DNA of 64,000 nucleotides from the NCBI GenBank assembly GCA_025934895.1, contig JAICWH010000001.1:20058-84057 (forward strand). The letters run 5' to 3'. The DNA comes from Nocardioidaceae bacterium (GTDB lineage: Bacteria; Actinomycetota; Actinomycetes; Propionibacteriales; Nocardioidaceae). The translations under genes were made by a program, and so were the position numbers. A model generated the notes under the pieces. It saw only the letters and a program-made list of their open reading frames with translations, was not told the DNA's origin and did no database searches. Shown in pieces: positions 20,063-30,069 of the stretch; within the stretch, counting starts at the first letter, position 1, and each line of letters begins with the position of its first letter.

Positions 20063-22171
20063 GTGACCACGCTGCAGGCGCCGCCGGGACGACCGGGACC
20101 CAACGTCAAGGAGGAGCAGCCCTACGTCGACACGGCACCCAACCGGCACACCGCGCTCTGGCTCGCCGTCACGGTGGCCGTCTGGGTCGTCGGCTGGCTG
20201 ATCTTCAGGGGGCAGGACACCCGCACGCTCAGCTTCCAGGACCTCAACGGCTTCCACCGCTGGCTCAACGACCTCCGCGACAGCATCCAGCTGGCCTCCT
20301 CGCGCGGCAACTGGTTCTTCCACGGCGTCATCGGCAACATCTCGGCCTTCTTCAACTGGCTGGTGGGGCAGCTCCAGGAGCTGGTCAGCACGCCGGCCTT
20401 CCCCCGGCCGGTGCCTCAGATCGGCTGGCTGGGCGTGCTCGCCCTGCTGGCCTGGGTGGCGTACGCCGTGGCCGGAGTCCGATCAGCGGCACTGGTGCTG
20501 CTGAGCGTGCTGGGCTTCGGCTTCCTCGGCTACTGGGGGGACAGCATCGACACCCTGATCATCACCGTGCTGGCGGTGCTGATCTGCTGCCTGATCGGGC
20601 TTCCGCTGGGCATCGCGATGGCCCGCCGGAAGGCCGTGTCGGTCGCGGTCACCCCGGTGCTCGACCTGATGCAGACGATGCCGGCGTTCGCCTACCTCGC
20701 TCCGCTGGCCCTGATCTTCGGCATCGGCGCGTCCTCGGCCGTGGTGTGCACGCTGATCTACGCCCTGCCCCCCTTGGTGCGGATCACCGAGCACGGCATC
20801 CGCTCGGTGCCGGAGACCACGCTGGAGGCGGCCGGCTCCCTCGGCGTCACCAAGCAGCAGATGCTGCGCCGGGTCCAGCTGCCGATGGCCCGCCGGACGA
20901 TCGTGGTGGGCATCAACCAGTGCACGATGGCCGCGCTCTCGATGGCGACCATCGCAGCGTTCGTGAACAGCCCCGGTCTCGGCAAGCCGGTGATCGCGGC
21001 GCTGCAGAGCCTCGACGTCGGTGGTGCGGCGGTCAGCGGCTTCTGCATCGTGATCGCGGCCATCATGCTCGACCGGACGACGACCGCGGCCAGCGAGCGG
21101 GCGGAGAAGCTGAACCGCGGCGCCCTCGCATCGGTCAGTCGCCCGGGCGTGATGCTGATGACGGTGGTGCTCGAGAAGCTGCCGCGATGGGCGACCGAGG
21201 AGCAGCGAGGGCGCCGTCCGTTGCCCTCGCCGCTGTTCCGGCGGGCCGTGCTCGCCCTGACGTTCATTCCGGTGCTGGTGGCGATCCTGCTCTCCCGGCA
21301 GTACCTCTCCCTGGCCACCTTCTCCTCCTCGGCCAACGTCGGACCGAGGATCGCCACCGCGGTGAGCGACCTCACCGACACGGTCGTCAACTCGGTCGAC
21401 ACGTTCACCAACGCGTTCAAGAACGTCATCAGCTACGGACTGCTCAACCCGTTGCAGTCCCTGCTCGGTGAGGCGCCCTGGTGGCTGATGGCTGCGGTGC
21501 TGATCAGCGTCGCGTTCTTCCTGGGCGGCTGGCGTCCGGCGGCGGTCACCGTGGTGTGCGAGGCGGTCATCCTCGGCACCGGACTGTGGCACGACGCGAT
21601 GGTCACGTTGACGATGACCCTGGTCGCCACCGTGATGGTGATGGTGCTGGCGATGCTCCTCGGGGTCTGGATGGGCCGCAGCAGACCGGCCGACACCGTG
21701 GTCCGCCCGGTGCTCGACACCTTCCAGACCATTCCGCCCTTCGTCTACCTGGTGCCCGCGCTGGCGCTGTTCAGCAGCAGCCGGTTCACCGCGATCGTCG
21801 CGGCGATGGCGTACGCCGTCCCGATCGCGACGAAGCTGGTGGCTGACGGCATCCGTGGCGTCTCGCCGAGCACGGTCGAGGCGGCTCGTTCGGCCGGGAT
21901 CACCTCGCGCCAGATGATCATGAAGGTCCAGCTGCCGATGGCCCGTGAGGCCTTGGTCCTCGCGACCAACCAGGGCCTGCTCTACGTCTTGTCGATGGTG
22001 GTCATCGGGGGCATGGTGGGGGGCGGCAGCCTCGGCTACCTCGTCGTCTCCGGCTTCTCGCAGGCCCAGCTGTTCGGCAAGGGCATCGCTGCCGGCATCG
22101 CCATCACCGCTCTCGGGGTGATGCTCGACCGGATCACGCGCTACGCCGCCGCCCGCCACGGGCGCATCTAG
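20063..22171 (+). CDS. Glycine betaine-type ABC transporter permease, two permease domains fused
   Basis: Two EAA-like segments: STVEAARSAGITSRQMIMKVQLPMAREALVLATNQ and TTLEAAGSLGVTKQQMLRRVQLPMARRTIVVGINQ. Confidence 0.9.
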   Translation: MTTLQAPPGRPGPNVKEEQPYVDTAPNRHTALWLAVTVAVWVVGWLIFRGQDTRTLSFQDLNGFHRWLNDLRDSIQLASSRGNWFFHGVIGNISAFFNWLVGQLQELVSTPAFPRPVPQIGWLGVLALLAWVAYAVAGVRSAALVLLSVLGFGFLGYWGDSIDTLIITVLAVLICCLIGLPLGIAMARRKAVSVAVTPVLDLMQTMPAFAYLAPLALIFGIGASSAVVCTLIYALPPLVRITEHGIRSVPETTLEAAGSLGVTKQQMLRRVQLPMARRTIVVGINQCTMAALSMATIAAFVNSPGLGKPVIAALQSLDVGGAAVSGFCIVIAAIMLDRTTTAASERAEKLNRGALASVSRPGVMLMTVVLEKLPRWATEEQRGRRPLPSPLFRRAVLALTFIPVLVAILLSRQYLSLATFSSSANVGPRIATAVSDLTDTVVNSVDTFTNAFKNVISYGLLNPLQSLLGEAPWWLMAAVLISVAFFLGGWRPAAVTVVCEAVILGTGLWHDAMVTLTMTLVATVMVMVLAMLLGVWMGRSRPADTVVRPVLDTFQTIPPFVYLVPALALFSSSRFTAIVAAMAYAVPIATKLVADGIRGVSPSTVEAARSAGITSRQMIMKVQLPMAREALVLATNQGLLYVLSMVVIGGMVGGGSLGYLVVSGFSQAQLFGKGIAAGIAITALGVMLDRITRYAAARHGRI

Positions 22172-22204
22172 GCCGCGCCGACCGGCGTGGCCAGCACACC
22201 GACT

Positions 22205-22224
22205 CTCGGCTCAGGGGAGCCGAG
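22205..22224 (+). promoter_or_regulatory. Intercistronic hairpin CTCGGCTC-aggg-GAGCCGAG upstream of substrate-binding protein gene
   Basis: 8-bp perfect inverted repeat with 4-nt loop. Confidence 0.5.
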
Positions 22225-22246
22225 CAGATGAAGGGGAAACCAGGAC

Positions 22247-23224
22247 ATGAAGACGGGCATGACACGAGGACCTCGCCGGCTCCGACTGGCTGCCATCGCC
22301 GCCACCGCGGCGCTGGTGCTGGCCGGATGCGGCGGGAGCAACATCAAGCAGACCAAGACCTCCTCGGCAGGCGGGAAGAGCTGTGGTGAGCTCAACATCG
22401 CGGTGAACCCGTGGACCGGCTACGAGACCAACGCGCACCTGATCGGCTACGTGGCCGAGACCAAGCTGGGCTGCAAGGTCAACTACCAGGACGTCAAGGA
22501 GGAGGTCGGCTGGCAGGGGATGGCGAACGGCACCATCGACACGATCGTCGAGAACTGGGGCCACGCCGACCTGGTGAAGAAGTACATCACCCAGCAGAAG
22601 ACCGTCGAGGATGCCGGACCGACGGGCAGCAAGGGCATCATCGGGTGGTACGTGCCGCCGTGGATGGCCCAGAAGTACCCCGACATCACGAGCTGGAAGA
22701 GCCTCAACAAGTACGCCTCCATGTTCAAGACCTCGGAGTCCGGCGGGAAGGGTCAGCTCCTCGACGGGGACCCCTCCTACGTCACCAACGACGAGGCGCT
22801 GGTGAAGAACCTGAACCTCAACTACAAGGTGGTCACCGGCGGCAGCGAGGCGGCGCTCATCCAGAGCTTCCGGTCGGCCGAGAAGAACAAGACACCACTG
22901 CTGGCCTACTTCTACGAGCCCCAGTGGTTCTTCTCGGAGGTCAAGCTGGTCAAGGTCAACCTGCCGCGGTACAAGCCGGGCTGTGACGCCAACCCGGCGA
23001 AGGTGGCCTGCGACTACCCGCCGTACAAGCTGAACAAGCTGATCTCCAAGAAGTTCGCCGACTCCGGCTCGCCGGCGGTGAAGCTCGTCAAGGGCTTCAA
23101 GATCTCCAACGACGACCAGAACCTGGTGTCCACCGACATCGCGGAGAAGAAGATGGACCCCGACGCTGCGGCCAAGAAGTGGGTGGAGGCCAACCCTGCC
23201 AAGGTGAGCGCCTGGCTGAAGTAG
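22247..23224 (+). CDS. Glycine betaine-type ABC transporter substrate-binding lipoprotein
   Basis: LRLAAIAATAALVLAGCGGSN lipobox; NIAVNPWTGYETNAHLIGYVAETKLGCKV OpuAC-like. Confidence 0.9.
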   Translation: MKTGMTRGPRRLRLAAIAATAALVLAGCGGSNIKQTKTSSAGGKSCGELNIAVNPWTGYETNAHLIGYVAETKLGCKVNYQDVKEEVGWQGMANGTIDTIVENWGHADLVKKYITQQKTVEDAGPTGSKGIIGWYVPPWMAQKYPDITSWKSLNKYASMFKTSESGGKGQLLDGDPSYVTNDEALVKNLNLNYKVVTGGSEAALIQSFRSAEKNKTPLLAYFYEPQWFFSEVKLVKVNLPRYKPGCDANPAKVACDYPPYKLNKLISKKFADSGSPAVKLVKGFKISNDDQNLVSTDIAEKKMDPDAAAKKWVEANPAKVSAWLK

Positions 23225-23258
23225 GGCTGGCGCCCTCCCGGGCCAGCGAGCAGCGGCT

Positions 23259-23293
23259 CCCCCGTCCCGCCTGGTTGACAGGCGCGGCGGGGG
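23259..23293 (+). terminator. GC-rich hairpin after ABC operon
   Basis: CCCCCGTCCCGCCTG-gttga-CAGGCGCGGCGGGGG imperfect inverted repeat. Confidence 0.55.
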
Positions 23294-23311
23294 AGACGCA
23301 TGCTAGAGACT

Positions 23312-23347
23312 GTCTCAGATGACGCACTAGAGTGCGTGATACGCAAC
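23312..23347. promoter_or_regulatory. Tandem-dyad operator copy D: GTCTCAGATGACGCACT-ag-AGTGCGTGATACGCAAC
   Basis: Right half TGATACGCAAC identical to copy B; 28 bp upstream of GTG start. Confidence 0.55.
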
Positions 23348-23375
23348 AGTGATTGAACTCAGAAGGGAGGCCTCC

Positions 23376-25892
23376 GTGGCCTCGGTCCCCCCCACCGCCC
23401 GTGTCGTGGTCATCGGCGCCGGCATCGTCGGCAACAGTCTCGTGCACCACCTGGCCCGGCTCGGCTGGCGCGACATCGTGCAGATCGACAAGGGTGCTCT
23501 GCCGAACCCCGGCGGCTCGACCGGCCATGCGTCGAACTTCATCTTCCCGGTCGACCACTCCCGGGAGATCACCGACCTGACGCTGGACTCCGTGCGGCAG
23601 TACAAGGAGATGGGTGTCTTCACCGAGTCCGGCGGCTTCGAGGTGGCCCGCACCGAGGAGCGGATGGAGGAGCTGCGACGTCGGATGTCCTCGGCCAAGG
23701 CATGGGGCATCGAGGCGCACCTCGTGGAGCCCGCCGAGGTGGTGGAGAGGGTCCCGTTCCTCGACCCCGACCAGATCATCGGCGCGTTCTGGACCCCTTC
23801 GGTCGGGGTCGTCGACTCGCTGCGGGCCGGCACCATCATGCGGGAGCGGGCGATGGAGACCGGCGCCCTGACCGTGGTACCCACCGTCGAGGTGACCGGC
23901 CTCGACGTGGTCGACGGCCGCATCCGGGCCGTGCAGACCACAGGCGGCGAGATCGAGGCGGAGACCGTGGTGATCGCCTGCGGGGTGTGGAGCCCGAAGC
24001 TGGCCAGGATGGCCGGCGCGCACATCCCGCTCACACCCGCGGTGCACCAGATGATCAGCGTCGGGCCGTGCCCCCAGCTGGCCGGGCGCGAGGGTGAGAT
24101 CAGCTACCCGATCGTCCGCGACATGGACACGCTGTGCTACGAGCGCCAGCACGGCGCCGACATGGAGGTGGGCTCCTACGCCCACCGCGCGATCCTGCAC
24201 GACCCCGAGGAGATCCCCTCGATCGAGCAGGCGAAGCTGTCACCGACCGAGCTGCCGTTCACCTCCGACGACTTCGACGTGCAGCTCGAGCAGGCCTACG
24301 AGCTGATGCCCGAGCTGCTCGGCGCCGAGGGCGCTGAGATCCGCTACGCGATCAACGGTCTGCTGTCGCTCACACCTGACGGTGCGCCGGTGCTCGGGGA
24401 GACGCCCGAGGTGCGGGGCCTGTGGTCCGCCGCCGCCGTGTGGATCAAGGAGGGCCCGGGCGTGGGCCGTGCGGTCGCCGAGTGGATGACCGACGGCCTG
24501 CCGGAGATCGACCTGTCGCACTCCGACATCGCCCGGTTCTACCCGCACCAGCAGACCCGTGCGCACATCCGGGCCCGCACCGGCGAGGCGTTCATCAAGA
24601 CCTACGGCATCGTGCACCCCGGGGAGCAGTATGAGTCCGACCGCGACAAGCGGCTCGCCCCGATGCACGCGTCCCAGGTCGAGCTCGGCGCGAGGTTCTT
24701 CGAGGCCGCCGGCTGGGAGCGACCGTTCTGGTACGAGTCGAACGCCCCCCTCCTCGAGGAGTACGGCGACCGCGTGATGCCCCGCGAGCACGAGTGGGAC
24801 TCTCGCTGGTGGTCCCCGATCATCAACGCCGAGCACCTCGCCATGCGGGACCGCGCCGGCATCATCGACCTGTCGGCGTTCGCGATCTTCGACGTCGTCG
24901 GACCGAACGCCCTGGAGGCGGTGCAGCGGATCTGCGTCTCGCAGTGCGATGTCGCCGTGGGCAAGGTGGTCTACACGCCGGTGCTCGACGAGCGCGGCGG
25001 CTTCCGCTCCGACCTGACCGTGATGCGTCTTGCCCACGACCGGTTCAGGGTGGTCACCGGCGGCGCGCACGGCATGGTGGACCGCAAGTGGTTCGCCGAC
25101 CGGATGCCCAAGGACGGCACCGCCCAGGTGGTCGACCAGACGTCCGCGTGGACCACCATCGGGCTGTGGGGACCGCAGGCGCGCGCCGTCCTGGGCGAGC
25201 TGACCCGCGACGACATCAGCCATGCGGGCTTCGGGTTCGGCACCTGCCGCACCATCGAGGTCGGCTCCATCGCGGTGCTCGCCTCTCGGATCTCCTACGT
25301 CGGCGAGCTCGGCTGGGAGCTGCACGTCCCCATCGAGCAGGGCGCTCGGGTGTGGGCGATGCTGCTCGAGGCGGGGGCGTCGTACGGCGCCGTGCCGGTC
25401 GGCATCGGCGTCTATGCGACCACGGGTCGCCTGGAGAAGGGCTACCGCGCCTTCGGGTTCGAGCTGGACTCCGAGCGCACCATCATCGAGGCGGGGATGG
25501 CCCGGCCGAAGGTCAAGGCGGCGGACTTCGTGGGCCGGGAGGCGTACCTCAAGCAACGCGAGGAGGACCCGGCGTCGGTGCTCTGCACGCTGACCGTCGA
25601 GGACCACACGTCCGCCTCCGGTGTGAAGCGCTACATGCTCGGCGGTGAGCCGATCCTGGCCAAGGACGGCAGCGAGCTCGTCGACGACCACGGGCACCGT
25701 CCCTACGTCACGAGTGCCGGGTCGGCACCGTCGTTGGGCAAGCACCTCCTGCTGGCCTACCTACCTCCGCAGGAGGCCCGCGTGGGCAACGAGCTGACGG
25801 TCTCCTACATGGAGGAGCTCTACCCGGTGCGGGTCGGATCGGCGGACAGCACCGCACTCTTCGACCCCGACAACGAGCGGATCAAGTCATGA
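23376..25892 (+). CDS. Dimethylglycine/sarcosine dehydrogenase-like FAD oxidoreductase with GcvT (THF-binding) domain
   Basis: VVVIGAGIVGNSLVHHLARLG FAD motif with GGSTGHASN; C-terminal GcvT-like YVGELGWELHVPIEQGARVW...GIGVYATTGRLEKGYRAFG; GTG 23376 with AGAAGGGAGG RBS. Confidence 0.87.
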   Translation: MASVPPTARVVVIGAGIVGNSLVHHLARLGWRDIVQIDKGALPNPGGSTGHASNFIFPVDHSREITDLTLDSVRQYKEMGVFTESGGFEVARTEERMEELRRRMSSAKAWGIEAHLVEPAEVVERVPFLDPDQIIGAFWTPSVGVVDSLRAGTIMRERAMETGALTVVPTVEVTGLDVVDGRIRAVQTTGGEIEAETVVIACGVWSPKLARMAGAHIPLTPAVHQMISVGPCPQLAGREGEISYPIVRDMDTLCYERQHGADMEVGSYAHRAILHDPEEIPSIEQAKLSPTELPFTSDDFDVQLEQAYELMPELLGAEGAEIRYAINGLLSLTPDGAPVLGETPEVRGLWSAAAVWIKEGPGVGRAVAEWMTDGLPEIDLSHSDIARFYPHQQTRAHIRARTGEAFIKTYGIVHPGEQYESDRDKRLAPMHASQVELGARFFEAAGWERPFWYESNAPLLEEYGDRVMPREHEWDSRWWSPIINAEHLAMRDRAGIIDLSAFAIFDVVGPNALEAVQRICVSQCDVAVGKVVYTPVLDERGGFRSDLTVMRLAHDRFRVVTGGAHGMVDRKWFADRMPKDGTAQVVDQTSAWTTIGLWGPQARAVLGELTRDDISHAGFGFGTCRTIEVGSIAVLASRISYVGELGWELHVPIEQGARVWAMLLEAGASYGAVPVGIGVYATTGRLEKGYRAFGFELDSERTIIEAGMARPKVKAADFVGREAYLKQREEDPASVLCTLTVEDHTSASGVKRYMLGGEPILAKDGSELVDDHGHRPYVTSAGSAPSLGKHLLLAYLPPQEARVGNELTVSYMEELYPVRVGSADSTALFDPDNERIKS

Positions 25893-25953
25893 AGACCACC
25901 CCACCACGCTGTTCGCCACGCTCACACCGCCGGCCGACAACAGGAGGCCCCCG

Positions 25954-26727
25954 ATGACGAACGTCCTGGTGTGCATCAAGCGGGTGCCCGACCTCGGCGG
26001 CGAGATCACCCTGACCCCCGACGGCATGTCGGTCGACGACACGTCCTTGGGGCACACGGTCAGCCCGCACGAGGAGTGTGCAGTCGAGCTGGCGATCTCG
26101 GTCGCCAAGGACACCGACGGCACCGCGACGGTGCTCAGCGTCGGCTCGCCCGACTCCGTCGAACAGCTGCGCAACGCCCTGGCCGTCGGCTGCACCGCAG
26201 CGGTCCTGGTCGAGGCGGAGGCGTCCTCCTACGGCCCTGCTGACGTCGCCGCCGCGATCGCCGAGGTGGTGCGGGCGCACGAGGCGGTCGGGACGACGTA
26301 CGACCTGGTGCTGCTCGGCAACGACGCCTCGGACACCGGCGACTTCCAGGTGGGGATCCGGCTGTCCTACCTGCTGGACCGGCCCGTGGTGGCCGGTGTC
26401 TCCACGCTGTCGGTCGAGGGCGACCGGGTCACTGCCCGCGGCCAGAGTCCCGACGGCGGCACGGAGGTCTTCGACGTCGCCCTGCCCGCGGTGCTGACGG
26501 TGATGGAGGGCGGCATCGAGCCCCGCTACCCGAGCATCCCGGGACGGATGAAGGCCAAGAAGGTCAAGATCGAGCAGCGGGAGCCGTCCCTGAGACCGGT
26601 CGGTCCTGGTCGGCTCCGGCTGAAGCTGCCGCCCGCGCAACCCAGCCAGGTGACGGTGCTGGGCGAGGGACCAGAGGCGGCCGGAGCCCTGGTCGACCTG
26701 ATCGAGGAGCTGGGAGTGCTGCGATGA
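25954..26727 (+). CDS. etfB: Electron transfer flavoprotein beta subunit
   Basis: MTNVLVCIKRVPDLGG...SPHEECAVELAI; RYPSIPGRMKAKKVKIE. Confidence 0.92.
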   Translation: MTNVLVCIKRVPDLGGEITLTPDGMSVDDTSLGHTVSPHEECAVELAISVAKDTDGTATVLSVGSPDSVEQLRNALAVGCTAAVLVEAEASSYGPADVAAAIAEVVRAHEAVGTTYDLVLLGNDASDTGDFQVGIRLSYLLDRPVVAGVSTLSVEGDRVTARGQSPDGGTEVFDVALPAVLTVMEGGIEPRYPSIPGRMKAKKVKIEQREPSLRPVGPGRLRLKLPPAQPSQVTVLGEGPEAAGALVDLIEELGVLR

Positions 26728-27689
26728 GCGTGCTGGTGCTGGTGGAGACCGACGACAAGGGCGCGAGCGAGGTCTCCCGCGAGACGCTGACCTTCGCCCG
26801 TCGCCTCGGTGAGGACGTGCAGGCTCTCGTGGTCGGCGACGGCCCGGCTGGTCTCGTCGACCAGCTCGGGACGTACGGCGTCCGCTCCGTGCTGCACGCC
26901 GACGGCGACGCGTTCACGTCCTACGCCGCGGCTGCCTGGGCAGCGGCGGTGGTCGCTGCCAGTGCGGACGCCACCGTCGTGATGGCAGCCGGGACCCCAC
27001 GTGGCAACGAGGTCCTCGCACACGTCGCCTGCCGGCTCGGGGTCACGATGGCCGCCAACGTCGTCGAGGTCGACCGCTCCTCGGGGTCGCTCGTCGTCTC
27101 CCGCCAGGTGCTCGGCGGCGCGGCGATGGAGGAGATGCGGCTCGAGGACGCGGTTGCCGTTCTCAGCGTCGCCGGCCATGCGTGCGACCCGCAGCCTGCC
27201 GAGGCCACGACGTCACCGGCCGTCATGCCGATCGAGGTGGAGGTCGCCGACTCCGACCTCCGCGCCCGCGTCGTACGCACGGAGCCGGGGGAGCCCGACG
27301 AGTCCGGCAGCCTCAAGTCCGCCAAGGTCGTGGTCGGAGCCGGACGCGGTGCCGGCAGCGCCGACGGGTTCAAGGACCTGCTCGAGCTCGCCGACCTGCT
27401 CGACGGCGCTCTCGGGGTCTCGCGGGTGGTCACCAGCCTCGGCTGGCGCCCGCACCACGAGCAGGTGGGCCAGACCGGCAGCCGGGTGTCCCCGGACCTG
27501 TACCTGGCGTGCGGCATCAGTGGCGCGATCCAGCACTGGGCGGGCATGTCGAGCTCGAAGACCATCGTCGCCATCAACAACGACCCGGACGCGCCGATGG
27601 TCACCAAGGCGCACTACGCGGTGATCGGCGACCTGCACGAGGTGGTCCCGGCGGTCGTGGAGGAGCTGCGCAGGCGTCGTCCGGCCTGA
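26724..27689 (+). CDS. etfA: Electron transfer flavoprotein alpha subunit
   Basis: [46 protein letters not shown]-binding signature. Confidence 0.95.
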   Translation: MSVLVLVETDDKGASEVSRETLTFARRLGEDVQALVVGDGPAGLVDQLGTYGVRSVLHADGDAFTSYAAAAWAAAVVAASADATVVMAAGTPRGNEVLAHVACRLGVTMAANVVEVDRSSGSLVVSRQVLGGAAMEEMRLEDAVAVLSVAGHACDPQPAEATTSPAVMPIEVEVADSDLRARVVRTEPGEPDESGSLKSAKVVVGAGRGAGSADGFKDLLELADLLDGALGVSRVVTSLGWRPHHEQVGQTGSRVSPDLYLACGISGAIQHWAGMSSSKTIVAINNDPDAPMVTKAHYAVIGDLHEVVPAVVEELRRRRPA

Positions 27690-27727
27690 CCGACCGACCG
27701 GCCGGCCCGAGGGAGCACACTGGGGTG

Positions 27728-28072
27728 ATGACCCGTCCGATCGACCTCCTGGCGGTGGCCGGGGCGATGGTGGCTGCGGGGACCACCGCCCTCTACGTGG
27801 TCATCGTGCAGTCCCAGGACGCCGCCCCGGCGGGGTGGGTGGTCGTCGTCCTGGTCGGGGGTGCGGTCGGGGCGGCGTACGCGAGCCACCGCTCGGCACC
27901 GAAGCGCCGGCAGGTGCTCGCGGTCAGCGCCGGGCTCCTCGGCGTCCTGGGGCTGGCGGCGATCCTGTCGATCGGCCCGCTGATCCTGCTCGCCTCCGGC
28001 CTCTGCCTGGCCGCGCTGCTCAGGTCGCCAGGGGCCGTGCCGGGGCCGGCGGCTCACGAGCCCTCGGAATAA
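27728..28072 (+). CDS. Small hypothetical membrane protein
   Basis: Three to four hydrophobic segments, ATG 27728. Confidence 0.55.
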   Translation: MTRPIDLLAVAGAMVAAGTTALYVVIVQSQDAAPAGWVVVVLVGGAVGAAYASHRSAPKRRQVLAVSAGLLGVLGLAAILSIGPLILLASGLCLAALLRSPGAVPGPAAHEPSE

Positions 28073-28087
28073 CTCGGCCCTCGGCGG

Positions 28088-29596
28088 ATGCTGCAGGTGG
28101 ACGTGACCGACGCCGAGCCGATGACCATCAACCGCCGCGACATCGGCCTGCGGTCCTCCCGCGGGCCGGTGCTGGTCGCGGTGATGCTGTCCACGGCCCT
28201 GGTCGCCCTCGACCAGACGATCGTGTCCACAGCGGTGCCCTCGATCGTCCGCGACCTCGGTGGGTTCCGGCAGTTCCCGTGGCTGTTCTCGGTGTACCTT
28301 CTGGCGCAGGCCGCGACCGTCCCCGTCAACGGCAAGCTGGCCGACCTGTTCGGCCGCAAGCCGGTGATGTACTACGGCATCGCGGTGTTCCTGCTCGGTT
28401 CGGTCCTGTGTGCGGTGGCGTGGAGCATGCCCGTGCTGATCCTGGCCCGGGGCCTGCAGGGTCTCGGCGCCGGCGCCGTGCAGCCGATCGGGATGACCCT
28501 GATCGGGGACGTCTACTCGCTGCGCGAGCGGGCCAAGGTGCAGGGCTACGTCGCGAGCGTGTGGGGGATCTCCTCGGTCGTCGGGCCCACGATCGGCGGC
28601 GCGTTCAGCCAGCTGCTCAGCTGGCGGCTGATCTTCTGGGTGAACGTTCCGCTGTGCCTGCTGGCTGCCCTGATGCTGCGGCGCTTCAGCGAGAAGGTCG
28701 AGCGTAGGCGGGCGCGGGTCGACTACGGGGGCGCCGCGCTGCTGACGATCGCCACCACCATGGTCGTCCTCGGTCTGCTCGAGGGCGGCCACACGTGGGC
28801 GTGGGCCTCCTGGGAGACCGCCGCGGTGTTCGGCGGGGCACTGCTGGTGTTCGTGGCCTTCGCGCTCGTCGAGCGACGGGTCGCGGAGCCCGTCCTGCCG
28901 TTGTGGGTGTTCCGCAACCGGACCCTGGTGGTGACCAGCTCGCTGTCCTTCTTGGTCGGTGGGCTGCTGCTGGGGCTGTCCTCCTACGTGCCGACCCTGG
29001 GCCAGGAGGTGCTCGGTGCTTCCGCCATCGTCAGCGGCTTCGCGCTGGCGGCCCTGACGCTGGGGTGGCCGGTCGCCGCGGCCGTCTCGGGACGCCTCTA
29101 CCTCACCGTCGGGTTCCGGGCCACCGGGCTGCTCGGCGCGGTCTTGGCCGTCACCGGGGCGACCGTGCTCGTCCTGCTGGACCCGGCGGGCTCGCTGTGG
29201 CACGTCGCCGCGGGGTGCGTGCTGATCGGCTTCGGGATGGGCTGGGTCGCGGCGCCCGCCCTGGTGGTGGCCCAGTCCAGTGTCGCCTGGGGGGAGCGGG
29301 GCGTGGTGACCGCGACCAACATGTTCTCGCGCTCGGTCGGCTCGGCGATGGGGGTCGCGGTGTTCGGTGCCGTGGTCAACGCGGTCGTCGGCTCGAGCCC
29401 CACACCCGTGCTGTTGGCCGCGGGTGTGCACCGGGTGTTCATCGGCATCCTGGTGATCGCCGTGACGATGACGGCCCTTGAGCTCTTCATGCCGGTCCGG
29501 GTGCCGGTCCGGGTGCCGGTCCGGGCCCCGGAGCAGGAGCCGGCTGCAGCGGCAGCCCCCGACCCGCGGCCGTCGACGTCTCCCGGCGGACGGTAG
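28088..29596 (+). CDS. MFS drug transporter (DHA2-type)
   Basis: LVALDQTIVSTAVPSIVRDLGGFRQFPWLFSVYLLAQAATVPVNGKLADLFGRKPVM. Confidence 0.9.
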   Translation: MLQVDVTDAEPMTINRRDIGLRSSRGPVLVAVMLSTALVALDQTIVSTAVPSIVRDLGGFRQFPWLFSVYLLAQAATVPVNGKLADLFGRKPVMYYGIAVFLLGSVLCAVAWSMPVLILARGLQGLGAGAVQPIGMTLIGDVYSLRERAKVQGYVASVWGISSVVGPTIGGAFSQLLSWRLIFWVNVPLCLLAALMLRRFSEKVERRRARVDYGGAALLTIATTMVVLGLLEGGHTWAWASWETAAVFGGALLVFVAFALVERRVAEPVLPLWVFRNRTLVVTSSLSFLVGGLLLGLSSYVPTLGQEVLGASAIVSGFALAALTLGWPVAAAVSGRLYLTVGFRATGLLGAVLAVTGATVLVLLDPAGSLWHVAAGCVLIGFGMGWVAAPALVVAQSSVAWGERGVVTATNMFSRSVGSAMGVAVFGAVVNAVVGSSPTPVLLAAGVHRVFIGILVIAVTMTALELFMPVRVPVRVPVRAPEQEPAAAAAPDPRPSTSPGGR

Positions 29597-29720
29597 GCGG
29601 ACGGTAGTTTGACCGACAACCGCCCTCATCGGACGGTTCGTCCGCGCGACGTTGCCCAGGGTTGACACGCAGAGACCGTGTTGACACCCGTGACCCACCG
29701 GTCGTGGGCCACGATGAGTG

Positions 29721-29852
29721 ATGGCCACACGATGCGACTGCCGCTGGGAACGGGTGGAGCTGGACCCCATGCTCGCCGGGGTCCTGCTGCGAGCCGACGA
29801 GGTGCCCGACTGCCCGGCGCACAGCCCGGTGCGCGAGGACGAGGCGGTCTGA
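29721..29852 (+). CDS. Candidate 43-aa Cys-containing small protein
   Basis: MATRCDCRWERVELDPMLAGVLLRADEVPDCPAHSPVREDEAV; below ORF-track cutoff; weak RBS. Confidence 0.25.
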   Translation: MATRCDCRWERVELDPMLAGVLLRADEVPDCPAHSPVREDEAV

Positions 29853-29940
29853 GCGTCGTACGCCGCGGCCGGTGCGGTCTCGACGCCGTGCCGTACCTCC
29901 AGCGGGTCGCCGGACAGGTCCTCCACGCCGACACCCTGCC

Positions 29941-30024
29941 GAGTCGGCGCGTCCGCAGGGCCGAACCGTGTCGAGTCGGCGCATCCGCAGGGCCGAACCG
30001 TGTCGAGTCGGCGCGTCCGCAGGG
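29941..30024. repeat. Tandem direct repeat, 32-bp unit GAGTCGGCGCGTCCGCAGGGCCGAACCGTGTC (2 full + 1 partial copies)
   Basis: Copies at 29941-29972, 29973-30004 (1 mismatch) and 30005-30024. Confidence 0.85.
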
Positions 30025-30045
30025 GTTTGGCCCTGCGGACGCGCC
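30010..30045. terminator. Bidirectional hairpin GGCGCGTCCGCAGGG-gtttgg-CCCTGCGGACGCGCC between convergent genes
   Basis: 15-bp perfect stem, 6-nt loop. Confidence 0.75.
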
Positions 30046-30069
30046 GGGTCGGCGAGGGGTCGTGAGGTG

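Noticed and set aside
29941-30045. Possible CRISPR array
   Set aside because: Direct repeats are adjacent with no unique spacers and no cas genes
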